Shown: positions 43,564 to 53,307, numbered from the stretch's first letter. The stretch: DNA of 64,000 nucleotides from CAYTPI01 sp964439625 (GCA_964439625.1 CAYTPI010000004.1:171620-235619); one strand, 5' to 3'. Notes: generated by a model not told the origin, from the letters alone. Program-made: numbers and translations.

Positions 43564-44957
43564 TATGCCAAGGTCTCTGTCACTTGTTGAATGGGCCGGA
43601 TGTAGTATGCGCGTGGGTCTCGCACGGCACTTAGTCCGGCTCCGGGCCAGTAGAGCGTTCCTGGTAAAGCCATTTGCTCGGAAGCCTGACCGTTTCTAAA
43701 TTGCAGCAGAGTCAAGCGGGCTTCAAATTCAGCACGACCTGCACCGCGGAAGGCCCCCCAAGTCGTCAGTGTGATCACCTCGTTCATCTGCTCGCTCCAA
43801 CATTTGTAGAATAGATCAAGGTCGGCGTTGACTCCTTGCTCAATCTCGGTGATGTTCCGCAGGGCCATGCACCACTCTAGAAAGTGCATCCCTTTGCCCC
43901 ATTGGATCGGGTCTTCGGTGCCATGCTTCTCGTCGATTGTGATGTTCATATAGACGGATTTGAACCCGAGTGTGCTGACTGCGTGGGCTATCTGAGCCTT
44001 GTTGCCGACTGCCACTGGCAGCGTGCCGCGAGCAGCTCGGTGGATCTCGGTTTCCAAGTCCCAACCATACTGGTTCCGCATCAGGCCCGAATCGGTCGCC
44101 CGGAAGCTGTCACTGTGGCCCGCGATGATCAGGTAATAGACGCGCAGCTTGTATTGGGCAGAGAGCCGCCATTTCAGTAGTTTGAGGAAAACGGTCTTAC
44201 CCATCACTTTGAACAGCCTGCGCCGTAGTGCGTCGCCATCGGCCCCAATCACTGAGCGCTTGACCTCTTCCATGTTTGTGATGTGTACTACTGTTCGTTT
44301 GAACCACTGCACAGCCTTATCTACCCGCCGCTTGTCGATGCCGCGCCGTTTGCCCTCCGGTGCCTCAGGAATTGATTGTGTATCAACGGGTGGGTTTTGC
44401 TTACGCTCATCCTCAATCTCTAACCGCATTGGCAGTAATTGGCATTCGGGCGAACGGCAGTCAAATTTGAGGGTGCCCAAAATGTTGAAGCGCAGGCTAG
44501 TGCGGTCAGCGGAAACGGCTGGATCATCCACTTCAAGGTCAAACGTGATGATCTTTTCAGAATGATTCAGGGCGAATAGGTCAAAGCCGTTGAGGATTAT
44601 GGTGTACTGCTCGTGGCCTTGCAGGGCGTCGGCAAGTTGCACGGCCTTCTGGCGAATGTGGAAGGGTGTCAGCTCGTTGCGCTCGCAATCAACAATAACT
44701 TCTACTACGCCCGGTTGAAAGTACACATCTTCCGCCTCGACTTGTGTGACGAACTCGCAGAAGTGCGCCGTATCATTGCCTGTCCCAGAGGCGGCAGCGT
44801 GGCCTGCTACCCAACGATAGCCGCCATCTTTGCTTGGCTGGTAATCCACATAACTGCCCAGCCGGTTGACTCGATGATTATATTCCCACGCGTGATGATA
44901 CCCCTGCCAGATCATGGCGGACGTGCTGCTTTGTGGCGTTGTTGCGCTTTCGCTCAT
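43563..44957 (-). CDS. Unrecognised soluble protein, first gene of a coupled operon
   Basis: A 464-aa cytoplasmic protein without membrane segments or a recognised domain. Regions of note: Trp/Tyr-rich N-terminus (MIWQGYHHAWEYNHRVNRLG), a Cys-containing beta segment (FDCRSPECQLLPM), a basic linker (EGKRRGIDKRRVDKA), and a C-terminal half with IIAGHSDSFRATDSG and TIDEKHGTEDPIQWGKGMHF. The stop overlaps the start of the membrane-hydrolase fusion. GTGAGG precedes the ATG. It may work with the fusion protein, but nothing visible says how. Confidence 0.7.
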   Translation of the reverse strand: MSESATTPQSSTSAMIWQGYHHAWEYNHRVNRLGSYVDYQPSKDGGYRWVAGHAAASGTGNDTAHFCEFVTQVEAEDVYFQPGVVEVIVDCERNELTPFHIRQKAVQLADALQGHEQYTIILNGFDLFALNHSEKIITFDLEVDDPAVSADRTSLRFNILGTLKFDCRSPECQLLPMRLEIEDERKQNPPVDTQSIPEAPEGKRRGIDKRRVDKAVQWFKRTVVHITNMEEVKRSVIGADGDALRRRLFKVMGKTVFLKLLKWRLSAQYKLRVYYLIIAGHSDSFRATDSGLMRNQYGWDLETEIHRAARGTLPVAVGNKAQIAHAVSTLGFKSVYMNITIDEKHGTEDPIQWGKGMHFLEWCMALRNITEIEQGVNADLDLFYKCWSEQMNEVITLTTWGAFRGAGRAEFEARLTLLQFRNGQASEQMALPGTLYWPGAGLSAVRDPRAYYIRPIQQVTETLA

Positions 44958-45027
44958 GGCCTCACCAAGGATGGACGCCTGTCTTGTCGGTGAGTGTACC
45001 TAAATTTTTGCCCGTGCGATATTGAGA

Positions 45028-45267
45028 TTAAGCGTTGCGCCCCGTCACCTCTGAAGCGTTGCATACCATACATTCCCAGTCTCCAAACAGAGTCTGCTCG
45101 AGGTCTGTACCACAATTGGCGCAGACCCATTCATTGCTGCTGTTGTCGCTTGTGACCTCAAAGCGGACGTTTTCCGCCTGCTGCTCGACGTCGCAGGCCA
45201 TACACTGCCACTCATCGAAGAGATTTACTTGCATTGGTTCGCCACATAGATGGCATGGGGTTGTCAT
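45028..45267 (-). CDS. Small double zinc-ribbon protein
   Basis: A 79-aa protein composed of two similar halves, each with two CxxC knuckles: CHLCGEPM...EWQCMACD and CANCGTDL...DWECMVCN, separated by about 20 residues. It would bind two zinc ions. No DNA-binding or membrane region is visible; a partner-binding or regulatory role is likely. AAAGGACAG precedes the ATG. Confidence 0.75.
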   Translation of the reverse strand: MTTPCHLCGEPMQVNLFDEWQCMACDVEQQAENVRFEVTSDNSSNEWVCANCGTDLEQTLFGDWECMVCNASEVTGRNA

Positions 45268-45398
45268 TGCTGTCCTTTCGTGGTGTTGGGTTGCTTGGAA
45301 CGACTCAAGCGTATATGCTAGCAGCGGTTCGTAGCAATACGAGATCAGTTATATTGTGGCTAACACTCTGCATCGCTAGTTTTTGATGGAGCCATCCT

Positions 45399-47288
45399 TT
45401 GAGACGCCTTTCGTTATTTTTAGTTAGTCCTGTCGTAACCGCTCTGTTGTTTGTCGCCAATGGGCCAGCCGCCGCCCAGACTGCCCCAGCGATTCAAGTA
45501 CCCTGCCCTGCGCCATTGCGGACCGTCGCGCAGGATGGAATCGATGTGATGTGTAATCAGGTTGCAGTGCCTGCCGAGTATAGCGCGCCAGATGGTGCCA
45601 CAGTTGATGTGCTGCTGGCTGTCATCCCTGGTGATTCGGCACAGCCGCCCCTCGTATTAATGCAAGGTGGCCCCGGTGGTTCGACGATTGCAACCGTTGG
45701 CCCTCTGCTGTTCGTCACGCAGGCAGGGGGCCAATTGCGTGCTGAGCGTACCGTCGTTCTGTTTGAGGCCCGCGGTACACGTTACGCAGACCCCTTCCTA
45801 TTCTGTGAAGAGGACTTCAATACTCGGATTCAAGCTCTCGAAACATTGACAGATGCGACCGCCGTCACGGCTGCCAACCAACAAAACAACCTCTTGGCCT
45901 GCAAGGCGCGTTTGGCGGGGCAGGGTGTTGACTTCGATTGGTTTGATCACGCCGAAGTCACTGCGGATGTGCCCTACGCTATGGCGGCTTTGGGCTACAG
46001 TCAGTTTGATTTTTACGGTCTTTCTTACGCCAGCCTTACGGCCCAGCATCTCTTGCGCGATTATCAAGATAATGTCCGCTCAGTGATATTAGATGGCGTT
46101 GTCCCTGCGGATGAGACAATTGGTGCGCAGTCGGCGCAGCATGCTGAACGGGCTTTCGCTGCATTGTTTGCTGCCTGCCAAGCCGATTCGGCCTGCAACG
46201 CTGCCCACCCAAACCTGGAGGCCACCTTCAACCAGACTTATGCAGAGTTAAACGCCAGCCCAGCGCAGATCACCTTGACGGCCCCTGATGGCACCCAATA
46301 CCAGACTCTGCTTTCTGGACGCGGCTTTGTCACGGCGTTATTCAGTTTACTCTACAATGCCCGCACCAATGCTCCCGCCCTGCCAGATATCATCTATGAG
46401 GCGGCAGCGGCTGACTACAGCAGCTTGGTTGCTATTGCAGATTTTGGTTACTTCAACCGTACCTTTGCCAATGGCTTACAAAGTGCGGTACTTTGCTCAG
46501 AAGATGGTGAGTCAACCGTCACACCAAGCACAGCCTCCGCGTTTCAAGAGTCGTTTACGGCACCAGCGGACTACTTTGCTATCTGCGAAGCGCTGAATGT
46601 TGAGCCAATCGGTGTGCGTTACGATCAACCTGTCGTTAGCGCGGTGCCAGCCCTGCTGTTCAGCGGCGTATTTGATCCAGTAACACCGCCCAGCGGGGGC
46701 GATGCAGTCGCTGCTGCGCTGACTAACGCCAGCCATATTACGTTCAATGACGGTGGGCACACCCAGTTGTTCTACGATACCTGCGCTAGCAGCATCACCG
46801 TCCAGTTTTTGAACAACCCCGGCGAAGCTGTCAATGCAAGCTGCGCCAGCAGCGCCCCCGAATTCTATACGGATGTGCCGCGCCGTGAGACGGTCAACAA
46901 CATTGAATTCAACGTCCCCGGCTCATGGATCAGCCGCCGCTACCTTGATCCGTCTGTCTTTGAAGACGGCCCGCGTGTCATGCAAGTAGGCGTTGCGGCA
47001 GTGCCGTTCCCAGAATTATCATCAGGTTTTTTTTCATCTATTCTGGGTGAACTGGGTAATACTGAATCAATCGAAGTCAGCGGGCGCACATGGGTCGTCA
47101 GTGATTACGCTGGTGCCGATGGTTTGGGGGCGTATTATGCCTATACCCTCGATAATGATCTGACCTACGCGGTGATCGTACAGGGGCCGCAGGAAGAACT
47201 TGACTCGCTGTATGCTACAGCGCTGCTGCTAACGCTGGAAGATTTCACTATTCTTGGCCCACCGCAGACGTTGTTGAGCTTGCAGTAA
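45399..47288 (+). CDS. Secreted alpha/beta hydrolase (tripeptidyl aminopeptidase-like)
   Basis: A 629-aa exported protein. TTG at 45399 starts a signal peptide (RRLSLFLVSPVVTALLF, cleavage near AAAQT), with GGAG 8 nt upstream. The fold shows MQGGPGGSTIATVG, FEARGTRYADPFL, nucleophile elbow FYGLSYASLTAQ, DPVTPPSGG with the catalytic Asp, and GGHTQLF with the His, as in S33/TAP-like peptidases; the C-terminal cap with paired cysteines fits TAP_C. About 140 further residues form a C-terminal domain of unknown role. It likely trims peptides outside the cell. The stop overlaps the next ATG (TAATG). Confidence 0.82.
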   Translation: MRRLSLFLVSPVVTALLFVANGPAAAQTAPAIQVPCPAPLRTVAQDGIDVMCNQVAVPAEYSAPDGATVDVLLAVIPGDSAQPPLVLMQGGPGGSTIATVGPLLFVTQAGGQLRAERTVVLFEARGTRYADPFLFCEEDFNTRIQALETLTDATAVTAANQQNNLLACKARLAGQGVDFDWFDHAEVTADVPYAMAALGYSQFDFYGLSYASLTAQHLLRDYQDNVRSVILDGVVPADETIGAQSAQHAERAFAALFAACQADSACNAAHPNLEATFNQTYAELNASPAQITLTAPDGTQYQTLLSGRGFVTALFSLLYNARTNAPALPDIIYEAAAADYSSLVAIADFGYFNRTFANGLQSAVLCSEDGESTVTPSTASAFQESFTAPADYFAICEALNVEPIGVRYDQPVVSAVPALLFSGVFDPVTPPSGGDAVAAALTNASHITFNDGGHTQLFYDTCASSITVQFLNNPGEAVNASCASSAPEFYTDVPRRETVNNIEFNVPGSWISRRYLDPSVFEDGPRVMQVGVAAVPFPELSSGFFSSILGELGNTESIEVSGRTWVVSDYAGADGLGAYYAYTLDNDLTYAVIVQGPQEELDSLYATALLLTLEDFTILGPPQTLLSLQ

Positions 47289-47758
47289 TGGCTGGGCCAA
47301 AACGCTACAAACTGCCTGCTGAAATAATCGGGCAGTACGACGCTGAGACCCGCCAGCAAACGCGGCTGGTGGGCATCGGCTTGGTGATCGGCGGTGGCTT
47401 GGTCATGCTGGTAATCGCCTTGATTGGTTTGTTCCCTTGGACGACGCTGGTTTTTACCATCCCCGGTTGGCTGCTGTTTGTCGCCTTGGGGATGTTCTTC
47501 CATGGGCAGACTCAGCGGGATACGTGGTCATCCTACACGATTGAAATCACGGATGAGCAGGTGCGCCAACTGCGGGCTGGGCGCAAGACGACTGTTATTC
47601 AGCGCGATGAGATCAGCGAAGTGGAAGATATCGACGAAGCTGGCCTATTGATCAAAACGGAGCGCGCCCTACGTGTGATCCTCGTGCCGGATGCCATCGA
47701 AGGCTATGACGAGATTCGTACAACCATCATTGATTGGCTCACAACTTTAGGGCAGTAA
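47288..47758 (+). CDS. Membrane protein with C-terminal PH-like domain
   Basis: A 156-aa protein with two helices at about residues 28-48 and 52-72, followed by a beta-rich cytoplasmic domain (SYTIEITDEQVRQL, TVIQRDEISEVEDIDEAGLLIKT) resembling bacterial PH-like domains. It is coupled to the secreted peptidase by a shared TAATG. Its end overlaps the convergent pentapeptide gene by 12 bp. Function unknown. Confidence 0.65.
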   Translation: MAGPKRYKLPAEIIGQYDAETRQQTRLVGIGLVIGGGLVMLVIALIGLFPWTTLVFTIPGWLLFVALGMFFHGQTQRDTWSSYTIEITDEQVRQLRAGRKTTVIQRDEISEVEDIDEAGLLIKTERALRVILVPDAIEGYDEIRTTIIDWLTTLGQ

Positions 47759-49018
47759 GTCCTCCTCCACTCCGGGTATGATGTGCGCGTAGGAGTCCAC
47801 CTCAGCCGATTGTGCCCAACGTTCAAAGACACGCTGCCAGTTTTTGTTGTCAGGTAGGCGGGTGCCGTCTGGCAGAATAGCACCCTGTAGTGAGAGGGCG
47901 TTTGCCAAATAGTTGATCGTAAAGCGCGGCAACCTCGACAGATCCACATGGCTATAGTTTGGGATGATAAAGCCATTCTCATCCACGACCGCAGCTTCCA
48001 ACCAGCGCGTGAAGGCAGCCTTCCAGCGGTCATCATCTGGCAAGTGAACCCCATCCGGCAGCGTGACGCTGCGCAGGTATTTATCGCTCAACTGCTCGAC
48101 TGTCATAAAGCGTGCGCCGCGCAGGTTGCAGTCTGTCAGGTCGGCGTCGTTTAAGTCGGCGTTTAGCAAGATGGCCCCTTCGAGGTTGGCATGCCATAAC
48201 AGGGCACGCTGCAAATTCGCTTCGACCATCACCGCACCGCGCAGGCTGGCGCGCTCGAAGTCTGCTTGGCTGAGGTTAGCCCCCCACAAGTTTGCTCGAT
48301 CAATTTGTGCCTCGCCCAGTGTGGCTTCTTGTAAATCCGCCTGACCAAGATTCGCTTGGGTTAAATCGGCCCTTTGCAAGTCAGCTTGCTGAAGCTGAGC
48401 CATATATAGGTTGGCCCGGAATAACTTGGTATTGTTTAATTTCGCCCCTTGCAGGTCAGCCTGCCACAGGTCTGCTTGTTCTAAGTCAGCGTCGCGCAGA
48501 TCGGTTTGCTTCATAGCAGCCTGCCGGAGAATCGCTCGTTGAAGCTCCGCGTTGGGCAAGCGGGTGCCACTGAGTGCCGTGCCCAGCAGTTCAGCCCCTT
48601 TTAGGAGACCGCCAACGCGCATACTATCAAGAATAGGCTGACGTTCTTCCGTGCTGCGCGCGGCCCGCAGGCGGGCTGTCTCTTGGCCTTGAATGTAGCT
48701 ACGCAGCTCTTGCCGAATTTGTGCCGATATCTGGCGTTGGAGGCGCTCAAGGTCACGGGCGCGTTGGGCCTCCTGCTGGGCAGCGGTCAGTTGGCTGCGG
48801 GTGCGTGCCAGTGTTTCGAGCAGGAAGAAGAGAATCATAATGCTGACCAGTTCAATGGCAACCGACTGTAACCAACTGCGGATGGGTTCATTGGCAAGCA
48901 GCAGCCCAAGCAGCACGCCAACCAGCATTGTCCCTAGTAGCCCAAAGATGTGCCTGTCTCGCAGCCAATTGGCGAACTGTTGAAACAATGATTTGGGGCT
49001 AAGTGGGTTGTGGCGCAT
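47747..49018 (-). CDS. Membrane-anchored pentapeptide-repeat protein
   Basis: A 423-aa protein. Two membrane helices at about residues 25-75 are followed by a coiled-coil (RSQLTAAQQEAQRARDLERL) and then about 30 pentapeptide repeats between residues 130 and 310 (A-D-L-x-x type: ADLEQADLWQADL, ANLGQADLQ, ANLWGANLSQADF), a right-handed quadrilateral beta-helix. The C-terminal 110 residues hold two similar LPDGxxLPDDxxW segments. It is probably a structural or inhibitory scaffold on the cytoplasmic face. The ATG at 49018 is preceded by AGGTG. Confidence 0.85.
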   Translation of the reverse strand: MRHNPLSPKSLFQQFANWLRDRHIFGLLGTMLVGVLLGLLLANEPIRSWLQSVAIELVSIMILFFLLETLARTRSQLTAAQQEAQRARDLERLQRQISAQIRQELRSYIQGQETARLRAARSTEERQPILDSMRVGGLLKGAELLGTALSGTRLPNAELQRAILRQAAMKQTDLRDADLEQADLWQADLQGAKLNNTKLFRANLYMAQLQQADLQRADLTQANLGQADLQEATLGEAQIDRANLWGANLSQADFERASLRGAVMVEANLQRALLWHANLEGAILLNADLNDADLTDCNLRGARFMTVEQLSDKYLRSVTLPDGVHLPDDDRWKAAFTRWLEAAVVDENGFIIPNYSHVDLSRLPRFTINYLANALSLQGAILPDGTRLPDNKNWQRVFERWAQSAEVDSYAHIIPGVEEDLLP

Positions 49019-49112
49019 CACCTGATCCAAGTACGATAAACGGAGTTTATGCGTCAGATCATAATCGATCCGTGATTATGCCGATACACGACAAAAGTAT
49101 GCCCTAGGGTTG

Positions 49113-50639
49113 CTAACCTGACTTGGCTGGTGGCAGCCGTGTGCCTAGCCAACGTAAGGGGCGAAGTTTTTGCTGTAGGGTGCTGGGTATGAGCATATGA
49201 TAGTAATCTCCAGCGACGGCTAATGTCGAGCGGGGGGCTACACTGAACAGTAATAGTAGAAACACAACTGCTCCAACCGCTACGGTGATGCTCAAATTGA
49301 CGCTTGCTGCCGTGATGACATTTGTGTACTGGGTCGCTGTCCATTGGTCGAGCAGTTCACTACGTAGTAGCAGGCAGCTAGTGCCCATGCCGAACCCCGC
49401 TGCGGTGCTGGGCAGCAGCGCCTCTCGGAAGCCGCGCCAACCGGCGCTGAGTAGCCGGAGCGTCCACAAGATGTAGCTCGTCGTAAACACGATCCGCACG
49501 GCAGATAGAGCAACCGCGGTAGCGAGTATGGTGCCATACTGGGTAAAGGCGATTAGAGTGACAAGGGCGAAGAACGGCAGTTGCACTGCGTTGATCCACA
49601 GTCGTGTGTCTGGGCGGCCCGCCGCTGAGGTGGCAGCATCACATAATTCTGCAAGCGTGTTGAATAAGTTGAATGCCAGATAAGCGCGGAAGACGGGCAC
49701 TGCGGGCAGCCACTGCTCCCCGAAGATGACCAGAAAGGCCGTGTCCGCTACGACAAAGGCCCCGATCTGCGCTGGTGTACCGAAGGTCGCCATTAAGCGC
49801 AGCATCCGCAGAAAAGTCTGGCGAAAGGCTTCTGCTTGCTGTTGAAGTGTTGCCAGTGCCGCCAACGTCACCTGCCCAAAGGCCTCTGCTACAGTGATCG
49901 CGGCGAACTCTGCTTGATTCTCACCGACGCTGTAAAACCCAAGTGAGGCTTCACCGAGGCGGCCGACGACAGCATTGTCGAAGTTGCGCGTGAGGTAGAG
50001 CAGCAGCTTGCCACCAAAGACGCTGCGCCCGAAGCGAACCACAGCCTTGATGTGAGAGCGAGTAGGCCAGCGCGGCAAAAAGCGCACGACGGCCCATGCG
50101 GCTGTGGTCATCACCAGTGCGCTGATTAACTGGGGCAGCACCAAGCTCCACGCGCCAAAGCCAAGGACGGCAAACAGTACCCAACCGAGCGCCAGCAGCA
50201 GAAAGTTAACCCCGCGCAACACCTCAACGGCACGGAAACGCATTTGTTTGATCAAGATGGAGGCGGGCACGACATCAAGCGCCCGTAAAAAAGCCGCCAC
50301 CGCAATGACGCGTGTCAGTGGTGCGGCTAAATCAGACTCGTAGAAGGCAGCAAAGACATCCGCGGCGACAATCACGATCAGCGTTGCCGAGCCACTGAGC
50401 GCGAGCAGCACCCAAAAGGCTGCACTGGCTATGGCTTCTTCATCAGCTTGATAGTAGACAATCGCATCGCGGATCGGTGTGTTGATCAACAAGACAAGTG
50501 CGGTGAACACAAGGACAGCTAATCCCGCTGCACCCAAGTCTTCTGGGGTGAGCAGCCGGGTGTAGATGACAGCACTGGCTGTCCCAAGAATGCCTGTGAC
50601 AAGCTGCCGCAGCACGGACCAGCGCATGCCGCGCTGCAT
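49113..50639 (-). CDS. Lipopolysaccharide/oligosaccharide flippase (MOP superfamily, Wzx-like)
   Basis: A 508-aa integral membrane protein with about 12-14 helices and the polysaccharide-synthesis flippase signature: YTRLLTPEDLGAAGLA, a central FGRSVFGGKLLLYLTRNFDNAVVGRL, and LGFYSVGENQAEF. It would move undecaprenyl-linked glycans across the membrane. It starts 45 bp after the PHP-phosphoesterase stop on the same strand, without a clear ribosome site. No glycosyltransferase genes adjoin. It is distinct from the flippase half of the fusion at 10598. Confidence 0.85.
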   Translation of the reverse strand: MQRGMRWSVLRQLVTGILGTASAVIYTRLLTPEDLGAAGLAVLVFTALVLLINTPIRDAIVYYQADEEAIASAAFWVLLALSGSATLIVIVAADVFAAFYESDLAAPLTRVIAVAAFLRALDVVPASILIKQMRFRAVEVLRGVNFLLLALGWVLFAVLGFGAWSLVLPQLISALVMTTAAWAVVRFLPRWPTRSHIKAVVRFGRSVFGGKLLLYLTRNFDNAVVGRLGEASLGFYSVGENQAEFAAITVAEAFGQVTLAALATLQQQAEAFRQTFLRMLRLMATFGTPAQIGAFVVADTAFLVIFGEQWLPAVPVFRAYLAFNLFNTLAELCDAATSAAGRPDTRLWINAVQLPFFALVTLIAFTQYGTILATAVALSAVRIVFTTSYILWTLRLLSAGWRGFREALLPSTAAGFGMGTSCLLLRSELLDQWTATQYTNVITAASVNLSITVAVGAVVFLLLLFSVAPRSTLAVAGDYYHMLIPSTLQQKLRPLRWLGTRLPPAKSG

Positions 50640-50684
50640 CTGTTGTTCGAGCTGGGGTTGCGCCGTCAGGTGCGGGCCTTTCGG

Positions 50685-51458
50685 TTATTTTGCTGGATCA
50701 CCGTTAGGGTTGAAAATTGGGCGCTTGTCAAAGTTGCGTGCTGCGCCTTTGAGCTCTCCATAGTCAGTGACGTGGGCCAAGGCTAACTTCCAGATGGCGG
50801 GTAGTATTTCAAATGGGCTGACGATGTGTCCCCCTGCTTGAACATCCCCAGTTTTTATTGCCGTTCGCAGATCGTCTGCGGTTGTACCGGGGAAGTACGT
50901 ATAGGTTTTGCCCACCATGCGCCAGTGATGCGAGTCACTGCCGCCAACTGCGGGTAGTCGCTGATGCTGCTGGTTAATGCGTGACGCGTTTCCATTTGCG
51001 AATAGCTCAGTCGGTGCTGCGTTTTTGACCTCAACCGCATCGAAGCCAACCTGCTCTTTGATCTTATCTGCCAGCCCCTGTTCGGGGAAGATCAAGCGCA
51101 TCGGCGTATAGGGGTGGGCGGCAATCGCGAGACCGCCTTGGGCATGGATGGCATTGATTGTTGCTAAGGCAGGCATTCCTGGCTCAATGTGTTCTTCGAT
51201 GAACAAGGCCACAATGTGCCCGTCTAATGAACTGACCTCAACCCCCTTGATCACCTCGATCTGAGCCAGCCGATCACGGTTGGCCTGCCAGTGCTCGTAT
51301 GCTCGCTGACCGCCTTCGATGTTGTCGTGGTCGGTGATCGCCAACACACGGATATCGGTATGTTCGGCTGCCAGCTCGACTAAATCCTCTGGTGAGTTGT
51401 AGCCATCACTGACGGTCGTATGGTTGTGTAAGTCTGCTTTGTGCACTGTCTTGTTCAT
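50685..51458 (-). CDS. PHP-domain metal-dependent phosphoesterase
   Basis: A 257-aa soluble enzyme of the polymerase-and-histidinol-phosphatase superfamily. Metal ligands are visible as HNH in KADLHNHTTVSDG, ITDHDN, EVSSLDGHIVAL, AAHPY and GSDSHHW. Relatives such as TrpH/YciV hydrolyse 3',5'-nucleoside bisphosphates or RNA 5' ends. The ATG at 51458 is chosen because homology starts there; the longer ORF adds a Cys-rich unrelated stretch. It is followed by a flippase gene and is divergent from a metallophosphoesterase gene. Confidence 0.88.
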   Translation of the reverse strand: MNKTVHKADLHNHTTVSDGYNSPEDLVELAAEHTDIRVLAITDHDNIEGGQRAYEHWQANRDRLAQIEVIKGVEVSSLDGHIVALFIEEHIEPGMPALATINAIHAQGGLAIAAHPYTPMRLIFPEQGLADKIKEQVGFDAVEVKNAAPTELFANGNASRINQQHQRLPAVGGSDSHHWRMVGKTYTYFPGTTADDLRTAIKTGDVQAGGHIVSPFEILPAIWKLALAHVTDYGELKGAARNFDKRPIFNPNGDPAK

Positions 51459-51596
51459 AGGCTGGCTTCCAGTCACTTGAAGATTCGTATCACAAAAACA
51501 GATAGACACTAGCAGTAATTATCCTGTGCGCAAACTTTTATGCACTCACTGCAATATGTGTTAATGTCACCTTTACAAAAAGGGGGGGGACGACCG

Positions 51597-52241
51597 TTGA
51601 CAACGAAAATTGGATTGCTGTCGGACGTTCACGCTGACGTTATGTCGCTGCGTGCTGCGTTAGACGTGTTGGAATCAAATGAAGCAGGCGAAATCCTCTG
51701 CGCTGGAGACCTTGTTGAAAAGGGCCCAGAAGGTGATGCTGTTATCCGCTTATTGCAAGATGAGAAAACTCCCACAGTGATGGGAAACCATGATCATTAC
51801 GCCATGACGCATCTCGCACAGTTAGTGGATGCTCAAGGTAAGGCTGAACATGGCTTAATTGACGCCTCTATAACATTTCTTGAAAAGCTGCCAAACTATT
51901 TGCAATTTGAACGTGAGGGCAAACGGCTGTTTCTCGCCCACGGCACTCCCTACGACAAGTACGAATATCTCTTTCTCAACAGCCCGGTTGCTTTGTATCA
52001 ACTGGTGCTTGAGGAAACAGATTACGCCGACGTTATTATCCTTGGGCATACGCACGCCCCAATGATTGTACGCATCGAAGATAGTTACATCGTGAACCCT
52101 GGTTCGGTGTGTCGTACCTTCTCATTCGGTTCGGGCACCTGCGCCATCCTGACGCTGCCGGACATGGTCTTCGATGTGTACGACGTCCAAACTGGTAAGC
52201 TGGTTGGTGCAGAAAAAAGGCTTGTAGAAAATATAGCCTGA
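51597..52241 (+). CDS. Calcineurin-like metallophosphoesterase (YfcE/MJ0936 type)
   Basis: A 214-aa enzyme with the motifs SDVHAD, GDLVEKGPE, GNHDHY, the His of LFLAHGTPYD, and GHTHAP, which bind two metals. Small members of the family cleave phosphodiesters. I start at the TTG of 51597, which follows a purine-rich AAAAAGGGGGGG tract by 7 nt and puts the first strand at the N-terminus as in relatives; an ATG at 51564 is the alternative. The stop overlaps the next start as TGATG, so the SUMF1 lipoprotein is co-translated. Confidence 0.85.
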   Translation: MTTKIGLLSDVHADVMSLRAALDVLESNEAGEILCAGDLVEKGPEGDAVIRLLQDEKTPTVMGNHDHYAMTHLAQLVDAQGKAEHGLIDASITFLEKLPNYLQFEREGKRLFLAHGTPYDKYEYLFLNSPVALYQLVLEETDYADVIILGHTHAPMIVRIEDSYIVNPGSVCRTFSFGSGTCAILTLPDMVFDVYDVQTGKLVGAEKRLVENIA

Positions 52242-53140
52242 TGCGCTCTGCCGGCCTTTGCTTGCTTTTATTGATGATCATGCTGGTAGGCTGTGGCTCA
52301 CCAGAAACAATCATTGTCGTAACGCCTACACCAAGTGCCCAACAGGTGACTACGCCAACTGCAACACTAACGCCAGTTGCTGCAACTCTAGAGCAAACCT
52401 CGGCTCCTACGAAGCCCTCACCAACAATGAGCGCACGCCCGGCTGTGACCAATGTTCAAAGCAACGCCGATTGGCAGCCTGTTGTTGAGATATTCGACGA
52501 GATCGAAATGGTTTATGTGCCGCCCGGTTGCTTCCAGATGGGCAGTGTCGATGACTTTGCCAATGAAGACGAGAAACCAAGCCACGGACAATGTATTGAA
52601 ACGCCGTTTTGGATCGACCGGACGGAAATTACCAACGCTCAGTTCGGCTCGATAGGCAATTTCCGTGGACCAGATTTGCCGCGAGATAACGTCACCTTGC
52701 CACAAGCACAGACCTACTGTGCCAGCCGTGGCGGACGCCTGCCCACAGAAGCCGAGTGGGAATATGCCGCCCGCGGCCTGGACAGCCTACGCTACCCGTG
52801 GGGTAACACCTTCGAAGAGGGGCATGCCGCGTACAGCCTGAATGCCGGTAACCAATCACGGGCGGTCGGGTCATACTCGGCAGGGGCATCTTGGGTGGGT
52901 GCACTGGACATGTCCGGTAATCTGTGGGAATGGACGTCAACAATTTACGCTTACCGCTACCCGTATCAAGCGGATGACGGGCGTGAAAACCTTGATGACG
53001 TTAGTAACTTCCGTGCTATTCGCGGTGGCGCCTACAGCACAGACCCCTTCTTCTTGCGAACATCTTCCAGAAAACAGAAACACCCCACGCTGGAATACTT
53101 GGCCTACGTTGGGTTTCGTTGTGTGCTGCCCGTTGACTAA
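52241..53140 (+). CDS. SUMF1 (formylglycine-generating-enzyme fold) lipoprotein
   Basis: A 299-aa lipoprotein with lipobox MLVGC (Cys18), a Thr/Pro-rich linker to about residue 80, and a SUMF1 domain from residue 85: VYVPPGCFQMGS, FWIDRTEITNAQF, GGRLPTEAEWEYAARG, YPWGN, DMSGNLWEWTS, RGGAYS and YVGFRC. The domain binds peptides or sugars; true formylglycine formation needs a pair of active-site cysteines that I cannot see here, so it is probably a non-enzymatic or different-function member. It is coupled to the metallophosphoesterase by TGATG. Confidence 0.85.
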   Translation: MRSAGLCLLLLMIMLVGCGSPETIIVVTPTPSAQQVTTPTATLTPVAATLEQTSAPTKPSPTMSARPAVTNVQSNADWQPVVEIFDEIEMVYVPPGCFQMGSVDDFANEDEKPSHGQCIETPFWIDRTEITNAQFGSIGNFRGPDLPRDNVTLPQAQTYCASRGGRLPTEAEWEYAARGLDSLRYPWGNTFEEGHAAYSLNAGNQSRAVGSYSAGASWVGALDMSGNLWEWTSTIYAYRYPYQADDGRENLDDVSNFRAIRGGAYSTDPFFLRTSSRKQKHPTLEYLAYVGFRCVLPVD

Positions 53141-53307
53141 CCTGTCAGCAGATGAGTGGTTCGTACAGTGATTAGCCCCTTAGTAGCGTCAAGCGTTGGT
53201 CGTGCAGATGCCTCAAATCTACGCGCCTTTAAATCGATGCTAAAAGCGGACTCTGGATTGTGAATCTGCTACAGTCAGAAGCGAGTTAACGCGAACGGAA
53301 GATTCAT

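Noticed and set aside
51576..51590. Run of G residues before the metallophosphoesterase, considered as a phase-variation tract
   Set aside because: Only seven or eight G and probably upstream of the chosen TTG start, where it serves as ribosome site; slippage there would not shift the reading frame.
52241..53140. Calling the SUMF1 lipoprotein a true formylglycine-generating enzyme
   Set aside because: The active-site cysteine pair is not evident and no sulfatase gene is nearby; only the fold is supported.
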